Shown piece after piece: positions 38,505-46,856 of a stretch of DNA of 64,000 bases (its first letter is position 1; each line of letters starts with the position of its first letter). Location: NCBI GenBank assembly GCA_900109895.1, contig FOBR01000012.1, positions 89,697-153,696 of the forward strand, in the 5' to 3' direction. This DNA is from a bacterium A37T11. Lineage in GTDB: Bacteria > Bacteroidota > Bacteroidia > Sphingobacteriales > Sphingobacteriaceae. The translations under genes and the position numbers were made by a program. Under the pieces are notes generated by a model. It made no database searches. It saw only the letters and a list, made by a program, of their open reading frames with translations, and had not been told where the DNA came from.

Positions 38505-39299
38505 ATGCCGGCAGTCAGAGCAAAAAAACATTTGGGGCAGCACTTCCTTACCGATAAAAATACGGCTGCCCGGATTGTCAGTGCTCTTCAGCCTGAGTTG
38601 GGTTTCCGAAAAGTCCTCGAAGTGGGTCCGGGTATGGGTATCCTAACGGATATTCTATTACAGCAGGAGGCTTATGAAAGCTGGTTGATAGATATCGACA
38701 AAGAATCGGTCGATTATCTTTCTCAAAAATATCCGGACATAGGCCAGCGCCTGCTCCTTGCTGATTTTCTACAGCTTAACTTTGCATCGTTATTTGACGG
38801 TCCTGTGGCTATTATTGGCAATTTTCCTTACAATATTTCGTCACAGATCCTGTTTAAGGTATTGGATAACCGGTTGCAGGTCCCGCAGGTAGTGGGTATG
38901 TTTCAAAAGGAGGTAGCTGAGCGGTGTGCTGCACAGCCCGGCAGTAAAGTATATGGTATTCTCAGCGTATTTATTCAAGCCTTTTATCACGTAGAATATT
39001 TATTTACAGTGAAAGCAGGGGCTTTTAACCCTCCTCCAAAGGTATTATCGGGGGTAATCAGGCTCACACGGAACACAACGCAACAATTGGATTGTGACGA
39101 AACGCTTTTCTTTATAGTAGTCAAAGCAGCCTTCAACCAGCGCCGCAAAACGCTGCGCAATGCCCTATCTACTTTAATTCCAAAAACAGCTGCCTTAGAA
39201 AGTCCACTGTTAGACCTTCGGGCTGAACGGCTCACTGTGGCAGATTTTGTTTCATTGACTAATTTGGTTAAATCAATAAGTGGAAAGAAGAAAACTTAG
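38505..39299 (+). CDS. rsmA: 16S rRNA A1518/A1519 dimethyltransferase
   Basis: RsmA (KsgA) dimethylates two adjacent adenines near the 3' end of 16S rRNA during 30S maturation. The length of 264 aa is normal. KKHLGQHFL at the N-terminus is the family signature, EVGPGMGILT the SAM-binding loop and NFPYNIS motif IV. FNPPPKV, then RRKTLRNAL, mark the C-terminal RNA-binding part. It is a single gene, divergent from hppA. Confidence 0.96.
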   Translation: MPAVRAKKHLGQHFLTDKNTAARIVSALQPELGFRKVLEVGPGMGILTDILLQQEAYESWLIDIDKESVDYLSQKYPDIGQRLLLADFLQLNFASLFDGPVAIIGNFPYNISSQILFKVLDNRLQVPQVVGMFQKEVAERCAAQPGSKVYGILSVFIQAFYHVEYLFTVKAGAFNPPPKVLSGVIRLTRNTTQQLDCDETLFFIVVKAAFNQRRKTLRNALSTLIPKTAALESPLLDLRAERLTVADFVSLTNLVKSISGKKKT

Positions 39300-39374
39300 C
39301 GCAGAAAGCTTAAAGCGAAAAGCATAGGAAGAATTTGGTATTATATGAATAACGTAAATAATTAATATGTCATA

Positions 39375-39482
39375 GTTAAAAAGTCAATTTGTCCCTCTGC
39401 GGCTGGGAAAAGCCGCTTGGTCAGCCTCGGTCTGACCCGCTATTTTCCCTATGCCGCCGCCGGAACAAATTGATTTTTTAAC
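39375..39482. repeat. Nested palindromic repeat, divergent member (R0)
   Basis: This is a 108-bp structured element. The outer arms GTTAAAAAGTCAATTTGT (39375-39392) and ACAAATTGATTTTTTAAC (39465-39482) pair at 17 of 18 positions plus one G-T. An inner stem GCGGC-T-GGG-AAAA pairs with TTTT-CCC-TAT-GCCGC. A central hairpin is GGTCAG/CTGACC around CCTCGGT. This is the same three-level design as the elements at 59969-60179, 61575-61650 and 63379-63495, but with unrelated outer-arm sequence. It sits between rsmA and a serA-like gene, far from any nuclease gene. It could be a terminator-like hairpin, a MITE/REP-type DNA element, or an RNA structure. Confidence 0.75.
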
Positions 39483-39529
39483 AACTATCGTAAGGAGACT
39501 TCATTGATACAAATCAAGCAAATTTCAAT

Positions 39530-39554
39530 AATCGTAAATCGTAAATCGTAAATC
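39530..39554 (+). repeat. Short tandem repeat AATCGTA x3.5
   Basis: Three full copies plus AATC of the 7-mer lie directly before the ATG at 39558 (3 bp gap). They may affect initiation of the next gene by copy-number change, but the region is outside the coding frame and no clear ribosome binding site is present. Confidence 0.6.
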
Positions 39555-39557
39555 AAA

Positions 39558-40478
39558 ATGATTCTCATAGTAGACGACATCCATTCCATTTTTTTAGAAA
39601 AGCTTGATCAGGCAGGAATAAGCTATAATTATCAACCCAGCATGGACCGCACTGCCGCACTGGAAGTCATCAGCGAATATGATGGACTGGTCATCCGATC
39701 CAAGTTTAGAGTGGATGAAGCTTTTATGGATGCAGCACCCGGGCTTCGGTTTATTGCCCGGGGAGGCGCAGGTATGGATAATATAGACGAAGACCTTGCT
39801 TTAAAGCGGGGCATTACACTGCTTAACGCACCTGAAGGTAACAGGGATGCCATGGCTGAACATATGCTGGGCATGCTGTTAACCTTGTTAAACAATCTGC
39901 GCAAGGGTGATGCCCAGATAAGGAATGGGCAGTGGCTGCGAGAAGAAAATCGAGGGTATGAATTGGGGGGGCTAACCGTAGCATTAATTGGGTATGGCCA
40001 TAATGGTCAGGCCATGGCCCGCAAACTATCGGGCTTCGGCGTACAGGTCATTGCCTATGACAAATACAAGACAGGCTTTAGCGATGCTTACGCCACAGAA
40101 GTAAGTATGGAAGAAGTAGTGAAACGGGCAGATGTGCTTAGCCTGCACATTCCGTTAACCCAGGAAACCCGGCACCTTGTCAATGATGAATACCTGTTTC
40201 ATTTCCGTAAGCTCAAATATTTTTTGAATGGCGCCCGTGGAGAAATTGTACAAATCCCTGCTGTTTTGAAAGCGCTGGATGAAGTGCGTCTCCGGGCTGC
40301 TGCATTCGATGTTTTACCTACAGAAAAATTCCCGGCATTGAGTGAACAAGCATGGTATGCACAGCTTCGAAAGTATGAAAATGTGTTGTTAAGCCCACAT
40401 GTAGCGGGATGGACGTTTGAGTCTTACTTTAAGATTGCAGATATTCTGGGTAATAAGGTGCTGGCATTTCTGAGTTAA
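39558..40478 (+). CDS. D-isomer-specific 2-hydroxyacid dehydrogenase (SerA-like)
   Basis: This NAD-dependent dehydrogenase has 306 aa. The nucleotide-binding motif is ALIGYGHNGQAMAR, and the catalytic residues are Arg in NGARGE, Glu in DVLPTEKF and His in SPHVAGWT. It lacks the C-terminal ACT and intervening domains of long SerA, fitting the short phosphoglycerate dehydrogenase type of Bacteroidota. The serine pathway role is likely, but other 2-hydroxyacids are possible. Its stop overlaps the stop of the convergent gene at 40475. Confidence 0.85.
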   Translation: MILIVDDIHSIFLEKLDQAGISYNYQPSMDRTAALEVISEYDGLVIRSKFRVDEAFMDAAPGLRFIARGGAGMDNIDEDLALKRGITLLNAPEGNRDAMAEHMLGMLLTLLNNLRKGDAQIRNGQWLREENRGYELGGLTVALIGYGHNGQAMARKLSGFGVQVIAYDKYKTGFSDAYATEVSMEEVVKRADVLSLHIPLTQETRHLVNDEYLFHFRKLKYFLNGARGEIVQIPAVLKALDEVRLRAAAFDVLPTEKFPALSEQAWYAQLRKYENVLLSPHVAGWTFESYFKIADILGNKVLAFLS

Positions 40479-40765
40479 AGGATAACCACCTCCTCAATAA
40501 CCACCTTACCCACGCGCTCGTTCATTTTTCGGATAATTTGTGAACGGATCAATAACAATTCATGTTTTATCACAGACGATTCAACGCGGATATATAATTT
40601 CCGGTCGCGGATAAAAAGCTGTTTAGTACGGTTGGCGATGGCCTGGCCCATCATCTCGGGCCAAAAAGAGAGCAGGGAAGTTTCGTCAAATTTACGACGC
40701 AGTTTATAGACCTCCAGCATTTGGTCTATCGCGTCTTTAATTGTCATGTCATTTCCGCGCCTCAT
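40475..40765 (-). CDS. DUF721/DciA-like protein
   Basis: This small protein of 96 aa has the DUF721 motif (LLSFWPEMMGQAIANRTK, then LYIRVESSVIKHELLLI). In other bacteria DciA-type DUF721 proteins load the replicative helicase, and the gene often neighbours recF or gyrB. Here it overlaps recF by 4 bp (ATGA), supporting a replication or repair link. The KH-like C-terminal part seems complete. Confidence 0.85.
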   Translation of the reverse strand: MRRGNDMTIKDAIDQMLEVYKLRRKFDETSLLSFWPEMMGQAIANRTKQLFIRDRKLYIRVESSVIKHELLLIRSQIIRKMNERVGKVVIEEVVIL

Positions 40766-41871
40766 GAATCCACTTGCTTTACCATTCCATTTTCAATATC
40801 AAAGATACGTACATTACAACTAATCTCCGCAAAAATAGCTTTAATTCTTTCTGCGTTCGTATCTGTAATAAACAACTGCCCAAAATCGTCATCACTCACC
40901 ATCTGCATCAATTTATGCACGCGTTTATCATCCAGTTTATCAAAGATATCATCCAGAAGCAACAATGGCTTGTACCCCTTGTGAAGATAAAGATAACGAT
41001 ATTGTGCCAATTTTAGGGAAATGACCAATGATTTCTGCTGCCCCTGCGACCCAAACTTTTTCATCGGCATATCACGGATGCTAAATATAAGATCATCTTT
41101 ATGAATGCCTGTAGTAGTCCGTTCAAGAACCCTGTCCCTTGGCAATGATTGCTCCAACAAACTGTAAAAATCATGTTGTAGCAATTGAGATTGATAAACC
41201 AAGCTTACACTTTCAGCATTTCCGGAAATATATTGGTAATATTGGTCAAAAATGGGCACAAATTCAGTCATAAAGGCTTTCCGTCGCTCAAAAATCCGGG
41301 TTCCCGAAAGCACCAGCTGTTCATTAAGGACCTGCAATAATGCCGGGTCGGGATTACCTCCACCTGCCCGATGTTTTAAAAGGCTGTTCCTGTTTTGAAG
41401 GTATTTATTATAGGCGATCAGCTCATCCAGGTAACGATTATCCGTTTGCGAGATCACATTGTCCATAAAACGCCTGCGTTCCTCGCTGCCTTCGCTAATG
41501 ATCCCAGCATCATTGGGCGAAACCATAACAAGCGGATAGATGCCAATGTGGTCTGCCAGGCGTTGATATTCCTTTTTGTTGCGTTTGAACTGCTTTCTTT
41601 GATTCTTTTTTAGACTGCAAGAAATCACGTCCTCCTGACTATCTTTTTCAAACACACCCTGAATCATAAACCAATCCCCATCTTGCCTAATTTGTTGCGA
41701 ATCGATGGGGTTAAAATAACTTTTGCATAAAGAAAGGTAATGGATGGCATCCAGCATATTGGTTTTGCCGGCCCCATTATCGCCCGTAAAGGCATTTACC
41801 CCTTCCTCAAATTCGAGCGCAGCTTCTTCATAGTTCTTAAAATTTAATACAGACAATTGCCTAAGCCACAT
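40762..41871 (-). CDS. recF: DNA replication and repair protein RecF
   Basis: RecF is an SMC-like ATPase that helps load RecA at gaps. It has about 369 aa. Walker A is TGDNGAGKTN (residues 29-38), the signature motif is KFGSQGQQKSLVISLK, and Walker B is LLLLDDIFDKLD. I set the start at the ATG 41871 (MWLRQLSVLNFKNYE), the usual Bacteroidota opening. The frame continues upstream only through a TTG. It is divergent from the TPR gene at 41951. Confidence 0.95.
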   Translation of the reverse strand: MWLRQLSVLNFKNYEEAALEFEEGVNAFTGDNGAGKTNMLDAIHYLSLCKSYFNPIDSQQIRQDGDWFMIQGVFEKDSQEDVISCSLKKNQRKQFKRNKKEYQRLADHIGIYPLVMVSPNDAGIISEGSEERRRFMDNVISQTDNRYLDELIAYNKYLQNRNSLLKHRAGGGNPDPALLQVLNEQLVLSGTRIFERRKAFMTEFVPIFDQYYQYISGNAESVSLVYQSQLLQHDFYSLLEQSLPRDRVLERTTTGIHKDDLIFSIRDMPMKKFGSQGQQKSLVISLKLAQYRYLYLHKGYKPLLLLDDIFDKLDDKRVHKLMQMVSDDDFGQLFITDTNAERIKAIFAEISCNVRIFDIENGMVKQVDS

Positions 41872-41897
41872 AAGTGGCAAAGATAGCTAAAAAAAAA

Positions 41898-41928
41898 CTT
41901 GCGGATACGGGGTAAAAGTGTATTTTTG
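41898..41928 (+). promoter_or_regulatory. Bacteroidota-type promoter of the TPR gene
   Basis: CTTG (41898-41901), a 19-bp spacer, then TATTTTTG (41921-41928), a full -7 match. The ATG at 41951 follows after 22 bp. Confidence 0.7.
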
Positions 41929-41950
41929 CAGTCCGAATTTGAAAACAGAA

Positions 41951-42652
41951 ATGTCAACAACCCAGAAAGATAAAGTGAGCGCAGCTCCCAAAAAAAGTAC
42001 AGCCCCCATTAAAAAGGCAGGAACTGGGGGGTTTGTAGAAGAAAATCAAAAGAGCCTGGCTTTTATCGCCGGGGGGATTGTCGTATTAATCATTCTATAC
42101 ATCGGTTACCAGCGCTTTTACTTGGCGCCAAGGGCAGAACAAGCCGTTAACGAAATATACAAGGCAGAGGAATACCTTGCAATTGATTCGCTAAAACAAC
42201 GCGCGATTGATGGTGATGGTTCCTACCCTGGTTTTAAAGAAATTGCTGATGAATACAATAACACCAAGTCGGCAAACGTAGCTAATGCGTATTTAGGAGG
42301 ACTCTACCTGCGTAAAGGACAATATCAGGAAGCAATTAGCTCACTTGAAAAATACAGCAATACCGGAAGCCCGGTATTGGACCCATTGGTCATCGGGTTG
42401 CTGGGAGATGCCTATTCAGAATTAAAAGATTACAAAAAGGCCGCCGAACAATATAAAAAGGCCGTTGCTAAAAGTGATAATTCATTCACCTCACCACTTT
42501 TCCTTAAAAAGCTGGGCTTAGTATACGAAGCATTGAACGATTTCAAATCAGCGGCAGATGCTTATAAAAAAATCAAAAGTGATTATCCTCAAAGCTCGGA
42601 GGCCTCTTTGGTAGAAGCGTATATTGCCCGTGCCGAAGCACGCCAGCAATAA
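41951..42652 (+). CDS. Membrane-anchored tetratricopeptide-repeat protein
   Basis: This protein of 233 aa has a lysine/proline-rich N-terminus, one transmembrane segment (LAFIAGGIVVLIILYIGYQR) and TPR repeats (NAYLGGLYLRKGQYQEAISSLEK, DAYSELKDYKKAAEQYKKAV, LVYEALNDFKSAADAYKKI, given here in pieces). It resembles the YfgM/BamD-like class of periplasmic TPR proteins that hold other proteins together. The frame begins earlier at a GTG, but the ATG at 41951 sits properly behind the promoter. It is 14 bp upstream of ribH. The role is unknown. Confidence 0.82.
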   Translation: MSTTQKDKVSAAPKKSTAPIKKAGTGGFVEENQKSLAFIAGGIVVLIILYIGYQRFYLAPRAEQAVNEIYKAEEYLAIDSLKQRAIDGDGSYPGFKEIADEYNNTKSANVANAYLGGLYLRKGQYQEAISSLEKYSNTGSPVLDPLVIGLLGDAYSELKDYKKAAEQYKKAVAKSDNSFTSPLFLKKLGLVYEALNDFKSAADAYKKIKSDYPQSSEASLVEAYIARAEARQQ

Positions 42653-42666
42653 ATTACGCTATCAAA

Positions 42667-43158
42667 ATGGCCACACAACTCAAAAGTTTATCCGATTTTT
42701 CACACATTCAGGTAGCAGATGCATCCGATTTTCATATTGGGATCGTCGTTGCACAATGGAATGCCGAAGTAACGGGCGCACTTTTTGAAGGTGCCCAAAC
42801 AATATTGCTCAAACAGGGCGCCCAACCAAACAATATACATAGCATTAGTGTACCCGGAAGTTTTGAGTTAAGCAGCGGAGCTGATATTCTGCTCCGAAAT
42901 AAAGAACTGGACGTGGTCATTTGCCTTGGATGTGTAATCCAGGGAGAGACCCGGCATTTTGATTTTATTTGCATGGCCGTTGCTAATGGCATTACCAACG
43001 TTTCCCTCAAGCACAATAAACCCGTTATTTTTGGCGTTTTAACAACTGACAACTTAGAACAGGCCAAAGATCGTGCGGGTGGCAAGCATGGGAATAAAGG
43101 GGAAGAAGCTGCCGTAACAGCCATACAGATGGCACAAATACATAAAACAACCTGGTAG
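42667..43158 (+). CDS. ribH: 6,7-dimethyl-8-ribityllumazine synthase
   Basis: RibH makes the lumazine precursor of riboflavin in the cytoplasm and forms pentamers or 60-mers. It has 163 aa. HIGIVVAQWNAEVT gives the substrate-binding Trp/Asn, VPGSFEL the ribityl-phosphate loop, and QGETRHFDF the catalytic His (second one in the motif). It follows the TPR gene by 14 bp and is followed after 39 bp by a gene for an unknown exported protein. Confidence 0.95.
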   Translation: MATQLKSLSDFSHIQVADASDFHIGIVVAQWNAEVTGALFEGAQTILLKQGAQPNNIHSISVPGSFELSSGADILLRNKELDVVICLGCVIQGETRHFDFICMAVANGITNVSLKHNKPVIFGVLTTDNLEQAKDRAGGKHGNKGEEAAVTAIQMAQIHKTTW

Positions 43159-43197
43159 CGATTATTGCGCATACCCACTGCACAAACTACATCCATC

Positions 43198-43962
43198 ATG
43201 TATAAAAAATACACTTTTATTCAGAACAGGATAAAATTTGCATTGATTTTGATTTTGACCTGCATCGGCACAGCATACGCCCAATCCGCCGCAGTAGAAG
43301 AATTAACCGAAAAAGCTTGGAAAGGACTTGGTGGCCACCAAACCTGGAGTGAATCCAGGTATTTTATGTTTAGTTATACACCTTTAAAACAAGAATTTTC
43401 TGTCGGTCCGCAGACGTTTTTGTGGGACAGTCAAAGTGGAAAATGCCGGTTGGACACAAAAATTCAGGGTAATAATACGCTGACCGTTCTTTTCAATACC
43501 CGCCGCGAAAAAGCCAGGGTATTTATAAGCGGGCAACCCGTTAACGACAAAACTACCGTCCTCGATTATCAGCAAAAAAGTTTACGGGCCTTTATGCAAG
43601 GATCCTATTGGTTATTTATCCCGCAAAGGCTTGAAGATGCAGCACAAAGTTCAATTGCAGGCCTTGAACTTACGGATGGCAAAAAATACGAAGTCCTTGA
43701 GATAAGTGAAGATCTTCCCGCTATCGATGTAAGTAGCAGTAAATATTATATTGATTCACAAAGCGGCAAAATAGATCGTTGGATAGCCATGGACGATAAC
43801 GGGCAAACCTTCTTTGATTTTCACTTGTCCACTTTTAAAGATGTCGGCGCAGGTCTGCTACTGCCCACCAACTTTACAGATATCCGGCGAAACGTATTTT
43901 TAAACTACACCATCGCCACAAGCCTTTTAGAAGTAGAAACAGAAAAATTCACCAAACCCTGA
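43198..43962 (+). CDS. Exported protein of unknown function
   Basis: This 254-aa protein has a Sec signal (FALILILTCIGTAYAQ) and is then soluble and beta-rich (YKFSYTPLKQEF-like strands, FLWDSQSGKCRLDTK, KYYIDSQSGKIDRWIAMDD). It resembles LolA/outer-membrane-lipoprotein-sorting-like or DUF6503-type envelope proteins in strand pattern, but I do not recognise it firmly. The ATG at 43198 is preferred over one 33 bp upstream because it places the signal at the start. It is 6 bp before the bacilliredoxin gene. Confidence 0.75.
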   Translation: MYKKYTFIQNRIKFALILILTCIGTAYAQSAAVEELTEKAWKGLGGHQTWSESRYFMFSYTPLKQEFSVGPQTFLWDSQSGKCRLDTKIQGNNTLTVLFNTRREKARVFISGQPVNDKTTVLDYQQKSLRAFMQGSYWLFIPQRLEDAAQSSIAGLELTDGKKYEVLEISEDLPAIDVSSSKYYIDSQSGKIDRWIAMDDNGQTFFDFHLSTFKDVGAGLLLPTNFTDIRRNVFLNYTIATSLLEVETEKFTKP

Positions 43963-43968
43963 TAACTT

Positions 43969-44301
43969 ATGAGCTCCTGGATTGCTTTAACGACCGAACA
44001 ACAACTGGATGATATTGCCCATAATGACACCTACTGTATCATCTATAAACACAGCACCCGCTGCCCCATCAGTAGCATGGCAAAGAAAAGTATCCAATTG
44101 GAAGAGGTTCTGCTACCAGACGACCTGCCACGGTACTACCTTGATTTGTTTGCCTATCGGCAAGTATCCAATAAAATTGCAGAAAAATGGCAGGTCAGGC
44201 ATGAATCTCCCCAATTGCTGCTAATCAAGGGAAATGAATGTGTGTATCATGCCAGCCATAACAATATCCGGCTTGCAGACGTAATTAAACAAATCGGATA
44301 A
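43969..44301 (+). CDS. Bacillithiol-system redox-active protein YtxJ-like (monothiol bacilliredoxin)
   Basis: This thioredoxin-fold protein of 110 aa has a single active-site Cys32 in TRCPIS; the second CXXC cysteine is missing (C-P-I-S). [12 protein letters not shown] supplies the cis-Pro loop. The YtxJ/BrxC family removes bacillithiol from oxidised proteins, and Bacteroidota make bacillithiol. Cys23 is an extra cysteine outside the active site. It lies 37 bp before lipA. Confidence 0.85.
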   Translation: MSSWIALTTEQQLDDIAHNDTYCIIYKHSTRCPISSMAKKSIQLEEVLLPDDLPRYYLDLFAYRQVSNKIAEKWQVRHESPQLLLIKGNECVYHASHNNIRLADVIKQIG

Positions 44302-44302
44302 A

Positions 44303-44334
44303 GTTGTATTTGATTTCAAATATAGCTACGTTTG
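44303..44334 (+). promoter_or_regulatory. Bacteroidota-type promoter of lipA
   Basis: GTTG (44303-44306), 20-bp spacer, TACGTTTG (44327-44334), with the ATG of lipA 4 bp later, so the transcript would have almost no leader. Confidence 0.5.
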
Positions 44335-44338
44335 TATA

Positions 44339-45217
44339 ATGATTGAGTTACCAGTAATCCCAGCCAGCCAATTGCAACGGAAGCCAGATTGGCTTCGTGT
44401 CAAACTGCCCGTAGGCAAGGAATACCGGCATGTGCGTGGATTAGTAGATGAATACAAATTACACACCATCTGCGAGAGTGGCAATTGCCCCAATATGGGC
44501 GAATGCTGGGGAGCAGGCACCGCCACATTTATGATCCTGGGCAATATCTGTACCCGATCGTGCTCCTTTTGCGCGGTAGCTACTGGCCGCCCGCTTTCCG
44601 TAGATCTGGATGAGCCCAACCGCGTAGCCAATTCTGTCAAACTCATGCAGGTAAAGCATTGCGTCATTACGTCTGTTGACCGGGATGACTTGAAAGACGG
44701 AGGATCTACCATCTGGGCTGAAACCGTCAATGCCATCCGTCGTGAAAGCCCTGATACTACTCTAGAAACCCTCATACCTGATTTTCGGGGCAATTGGGAA
44801 AATTTGGAACGTGTGTTAGCCGTACGCCCTGAAGTCGTATCACATAACCTGGAAACGGTTCGCCGTCTTACCAAGGAAGTTCGTATCCAGGCCAAATACG
44901 ACCGCAGCTTAGAATGCCTAACCCACATCTCAGCTGCCGGACTGCGAACAAAATCAGGTATTATGCTTGGATTTGGCGAAACGGAAGAAGACGTCATTGA
45001 AGCAATGACAGATTTGTACAATGCCGGCGTACATATACTCACCCTGGGCCAATACTTGCAACCCACCAAAACACACCACCCAGTAGTGGAGTGGATCACA
45101 CCCGATCAATTTAATCGCTACAAAGAAATTGGTCTGGACATGGGCTTTAGGTATGTAGAAAGCGGGCCCCTTGTCAGGTCATCTTACCATGCCGAGAAAC
45201 ACCTATTTGATTTTTAA
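44339..45217 (+). CDS. lipA: Lipoyl synthase
   Basis: LipA is a radical SAM enzyme that inserts two sulfurs into octanoyl groups on lipoyl domains. It has 292 aa. The auxiliary [4Fe-4S] cluster ligands Cys45, Cys50 and Cys56 (ICESGNC then MGEC) and the radical SAM ligands Cys71, Cys75 and Cys78 (CTRSCSFC) are all present. The C-terminal SSY (281-283) provides the serine that ligates the auxiliary cluster. The following gene is convergent. Confidence 0.97.
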   Translation: MIELPVIPASQLQRKPDWLRVKLPVGKEYRHVRGLVDEYKLHTICESGNCPNMGECWGAGTATFMILGNICTRSCSFCAVATGRPLSVDLDEPNRVANSVKLMQVKHCVITSVDRDDLKDGGSTIWAETVNAIRRESPDTTLETLIPDFRGNWENLERVLAVRPEVVSHNLETVRRLTKEVRIQAKYDRSLECLTHISAAGLRTKSGIMLGFGETEEDVIEAMTDLYNAGVHILTLGQYLQPTKTHHPVVEWITPDQFNRYKEIGLDMGFRYVESGPLVRSSYHAEKHLFDF

Positions 45218-45257
45218 CTAGCGTCTGCCTTTAACGTTGCCTGGCTGCGTTGTACTT

Positions 45258-46775
45258 TTAACCCAGTTCGCCAATGGCAAAAGGAATCTCTTCAATTAAT
45301 TTACTGGCCGGAACAATAGCCATACCTTTATGATAAAGACGATCTCCTGCCCTACCGTGCAAATAGCACCCCAGCGTAGCTGCTTCTTCTGCTGAGTATC
45401 CCTGGGCGCGGAAGGAAGTGATAATCCCTGTCAACACATCGCCCATTCCGCCGCTGGCCATCGCCGGATTACCCGTAGTATTGATAAGAATCCTCCCATC
45501 CGGCAAAGCAATGAACGTATATTGATTTTTTAATACAATAACCAGCTTCCGGTTCGATGCCTCTTTCCACGCAGTCTGCACACGATCCCACCAGCTGGCA
45601 TGGTTTCCAAATAACCGGTCAAATTCTTTCATATGCGGGGTAAGGATAGTGCCCGGAGCAAGATTATCGAGTACCTTTTTGTTTTTGCTCAAATAATTCA
45701 GCCCATCTGCATCAATAACCAGCGCCTTATTCTTTGGAATGTTAAAACCCTGGCTACTGTTTTTTTCCGCCAACAGACTTGGCAAAATGGAGTCTGGACC
45801 TTCTCCCAGGCCAGGACCTATGGCTATCGCCGTCCATCGGTTCCAATTTTCTGAAAATTCAGAACCACTCGTCGTCATCACCTCCGGATAGCGTTGGTTC
45901 AATGTGACAGTTGCGGTCCCTTCCTTCACTAAAGTTGTTGTCAGCCCAGCTCCTGCATAAAGACTAGCACCGCTACACAAGATGGCGGCACCCAACGTGC
46001 CCTTGTTGCCCGCAATGATCAGTGCATGGCCGTAAGTACCTTTATGACTAAAAGGCAACCGCTTTTTAAAAATTGTGCGCACATCTACGGGTTCAACCAA
46101 CTGATAAACGGAAGGCAGCGATTGGATGAATGATTCATCCAGGCCAATGTTTGCTTCGTAGAAGTTTTTTAAAAAAGGGGATGACTCCGGAAAGAAAAAA
46201 CTCAGTTTGGGTCGTTGAAAACTAATGGTTGTTTCTGCAACCAGGATATTGTCGCTGGCCTGAATCTGTCCATTCGCCTGCAACCCCGTAGGGATATCCA
46301 CTGCAATCACCCTACTCCTTCGCCCATTCAACTGTTCGACGAATTTAGCCCATTCTCCTTCCAGGGGTTTATTCAGACCAGACCCCAGCATGGCATCGAT
46401 CACCACCTTTTCATCCATTGCTCCAGTTTCAATCGCCTGGCTGATCTCTTTCACGGCAACAGCTGAAGACTTCAAACGTTTCAAGTTTTTCAAGAAATCC
46501 GGACTCTCTGACTTAGAGAACCGAAGCACCAACACACGAATATGGCGATAACCCCGATCATCTAATAAACGTGCTATCGCCAAACCATCCCCCCCATTGT
46601 TACCCGTACCGCAACACACCAGGATAGCCGTATGTTTGTCGGGCACCAGCTCACAGAAAACACCTATAAAAGCTATAGCAGCCCTTTCCATCAAATCAAT
46701 GGATGACACAGGCTCATGGCTGATCGTATATTGATCGGCCTCCCGCATTTGAAAAGAGGTAATGATCTTGCGCAT
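45258..46775 (-). CDS. nnr: Bifunctional NAD(P)H-hydrate epimerase/dehydratase
   Basis: Nnr repairs hydrated NAD(P)H. It has about 505 aa. The N-terminal epimerase half (YjeF-N) has ILVCCGTGNNGGDGL and DAMLGSGLNKPL. The C-terminal ADP-dependent dehydratase, a ribokinase-like fold, has HKGTYGHALIIAGNKGTLGAA, DADGLN and GNPAMASGGMGDVLTGII. The start ATG at 46775 gives MRKIITSFQM; the longer frame reaches into the hairpin that probably terminates metE. Confidence 0.93.
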   Translation of the reverse strand: MRKIITSFQMREADQYTISHEPVSSIDLMERAAIAFIGVFCELVPDKHTAILVCCGTGNNGGDGLAIARLLDDRGYRHIRVLVLRFSKSESPDFLKNLKRLKSSAVAVKEISQAIETGAMDEKVVIDAMLGSGLNKPLEGEWAKFVEQLNGRRSRVIAVDIPTGLQANGQIQASDNILVAETTISFQRPKLSFFFPESSPFLKNFYEANIGLDESFIQSLPSVYQLVEPVDVRTIFKKRLPFSHKGTYGHALIIAGNKGTLGAAILCSGASLYAGAGLTTTLVKEGTATVTLNQRYPEVMTTSGSEFSENWNRWTAIAIGPGLGEGPDSILPSLLAEKNSSQGFNIPKNKALVIDADGLNYLSKNKKVLDNLAPGTILTPHMKEFDRLFGNHASWWDRVQTAWKEASNRKLVIVLKNQYTFIALPDGRILINTTGNPAMASGGMGDVLTGIITSFRAQGYSAEEAATLGCYLHGRAGDRLYHKGMAIVPASKLIEEIPFAIGELG

Positions 46776-46791
46776 GATGTAAAGGAAACAA

Positions 46792-46817
46792 AAAAGGGTT
46801 GCTTTCGCAACCCTTTT
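46792..46817 (-). terminator. Rho-independent terminator of metE
   Basis: AAAAGGGTTGC (46792-46802), TTTC loop, GCAACCCTTTT (46807-46817). On the minus strand it lies 40 bp past the metE stop and ends in a T-run. Confidence 0.8.
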
Positions 46818-46856
46818 CAATACTAATTACTATTAAAACTTATGTTTAGCCAAACA

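Noticed and set aside
44326..45099. 257-aa open frame opposite lipA
   Set aside because: It is antisense to all the lipA cysteine motifs, Arg/Ser-rich and without homology character; a typical shadow frame.
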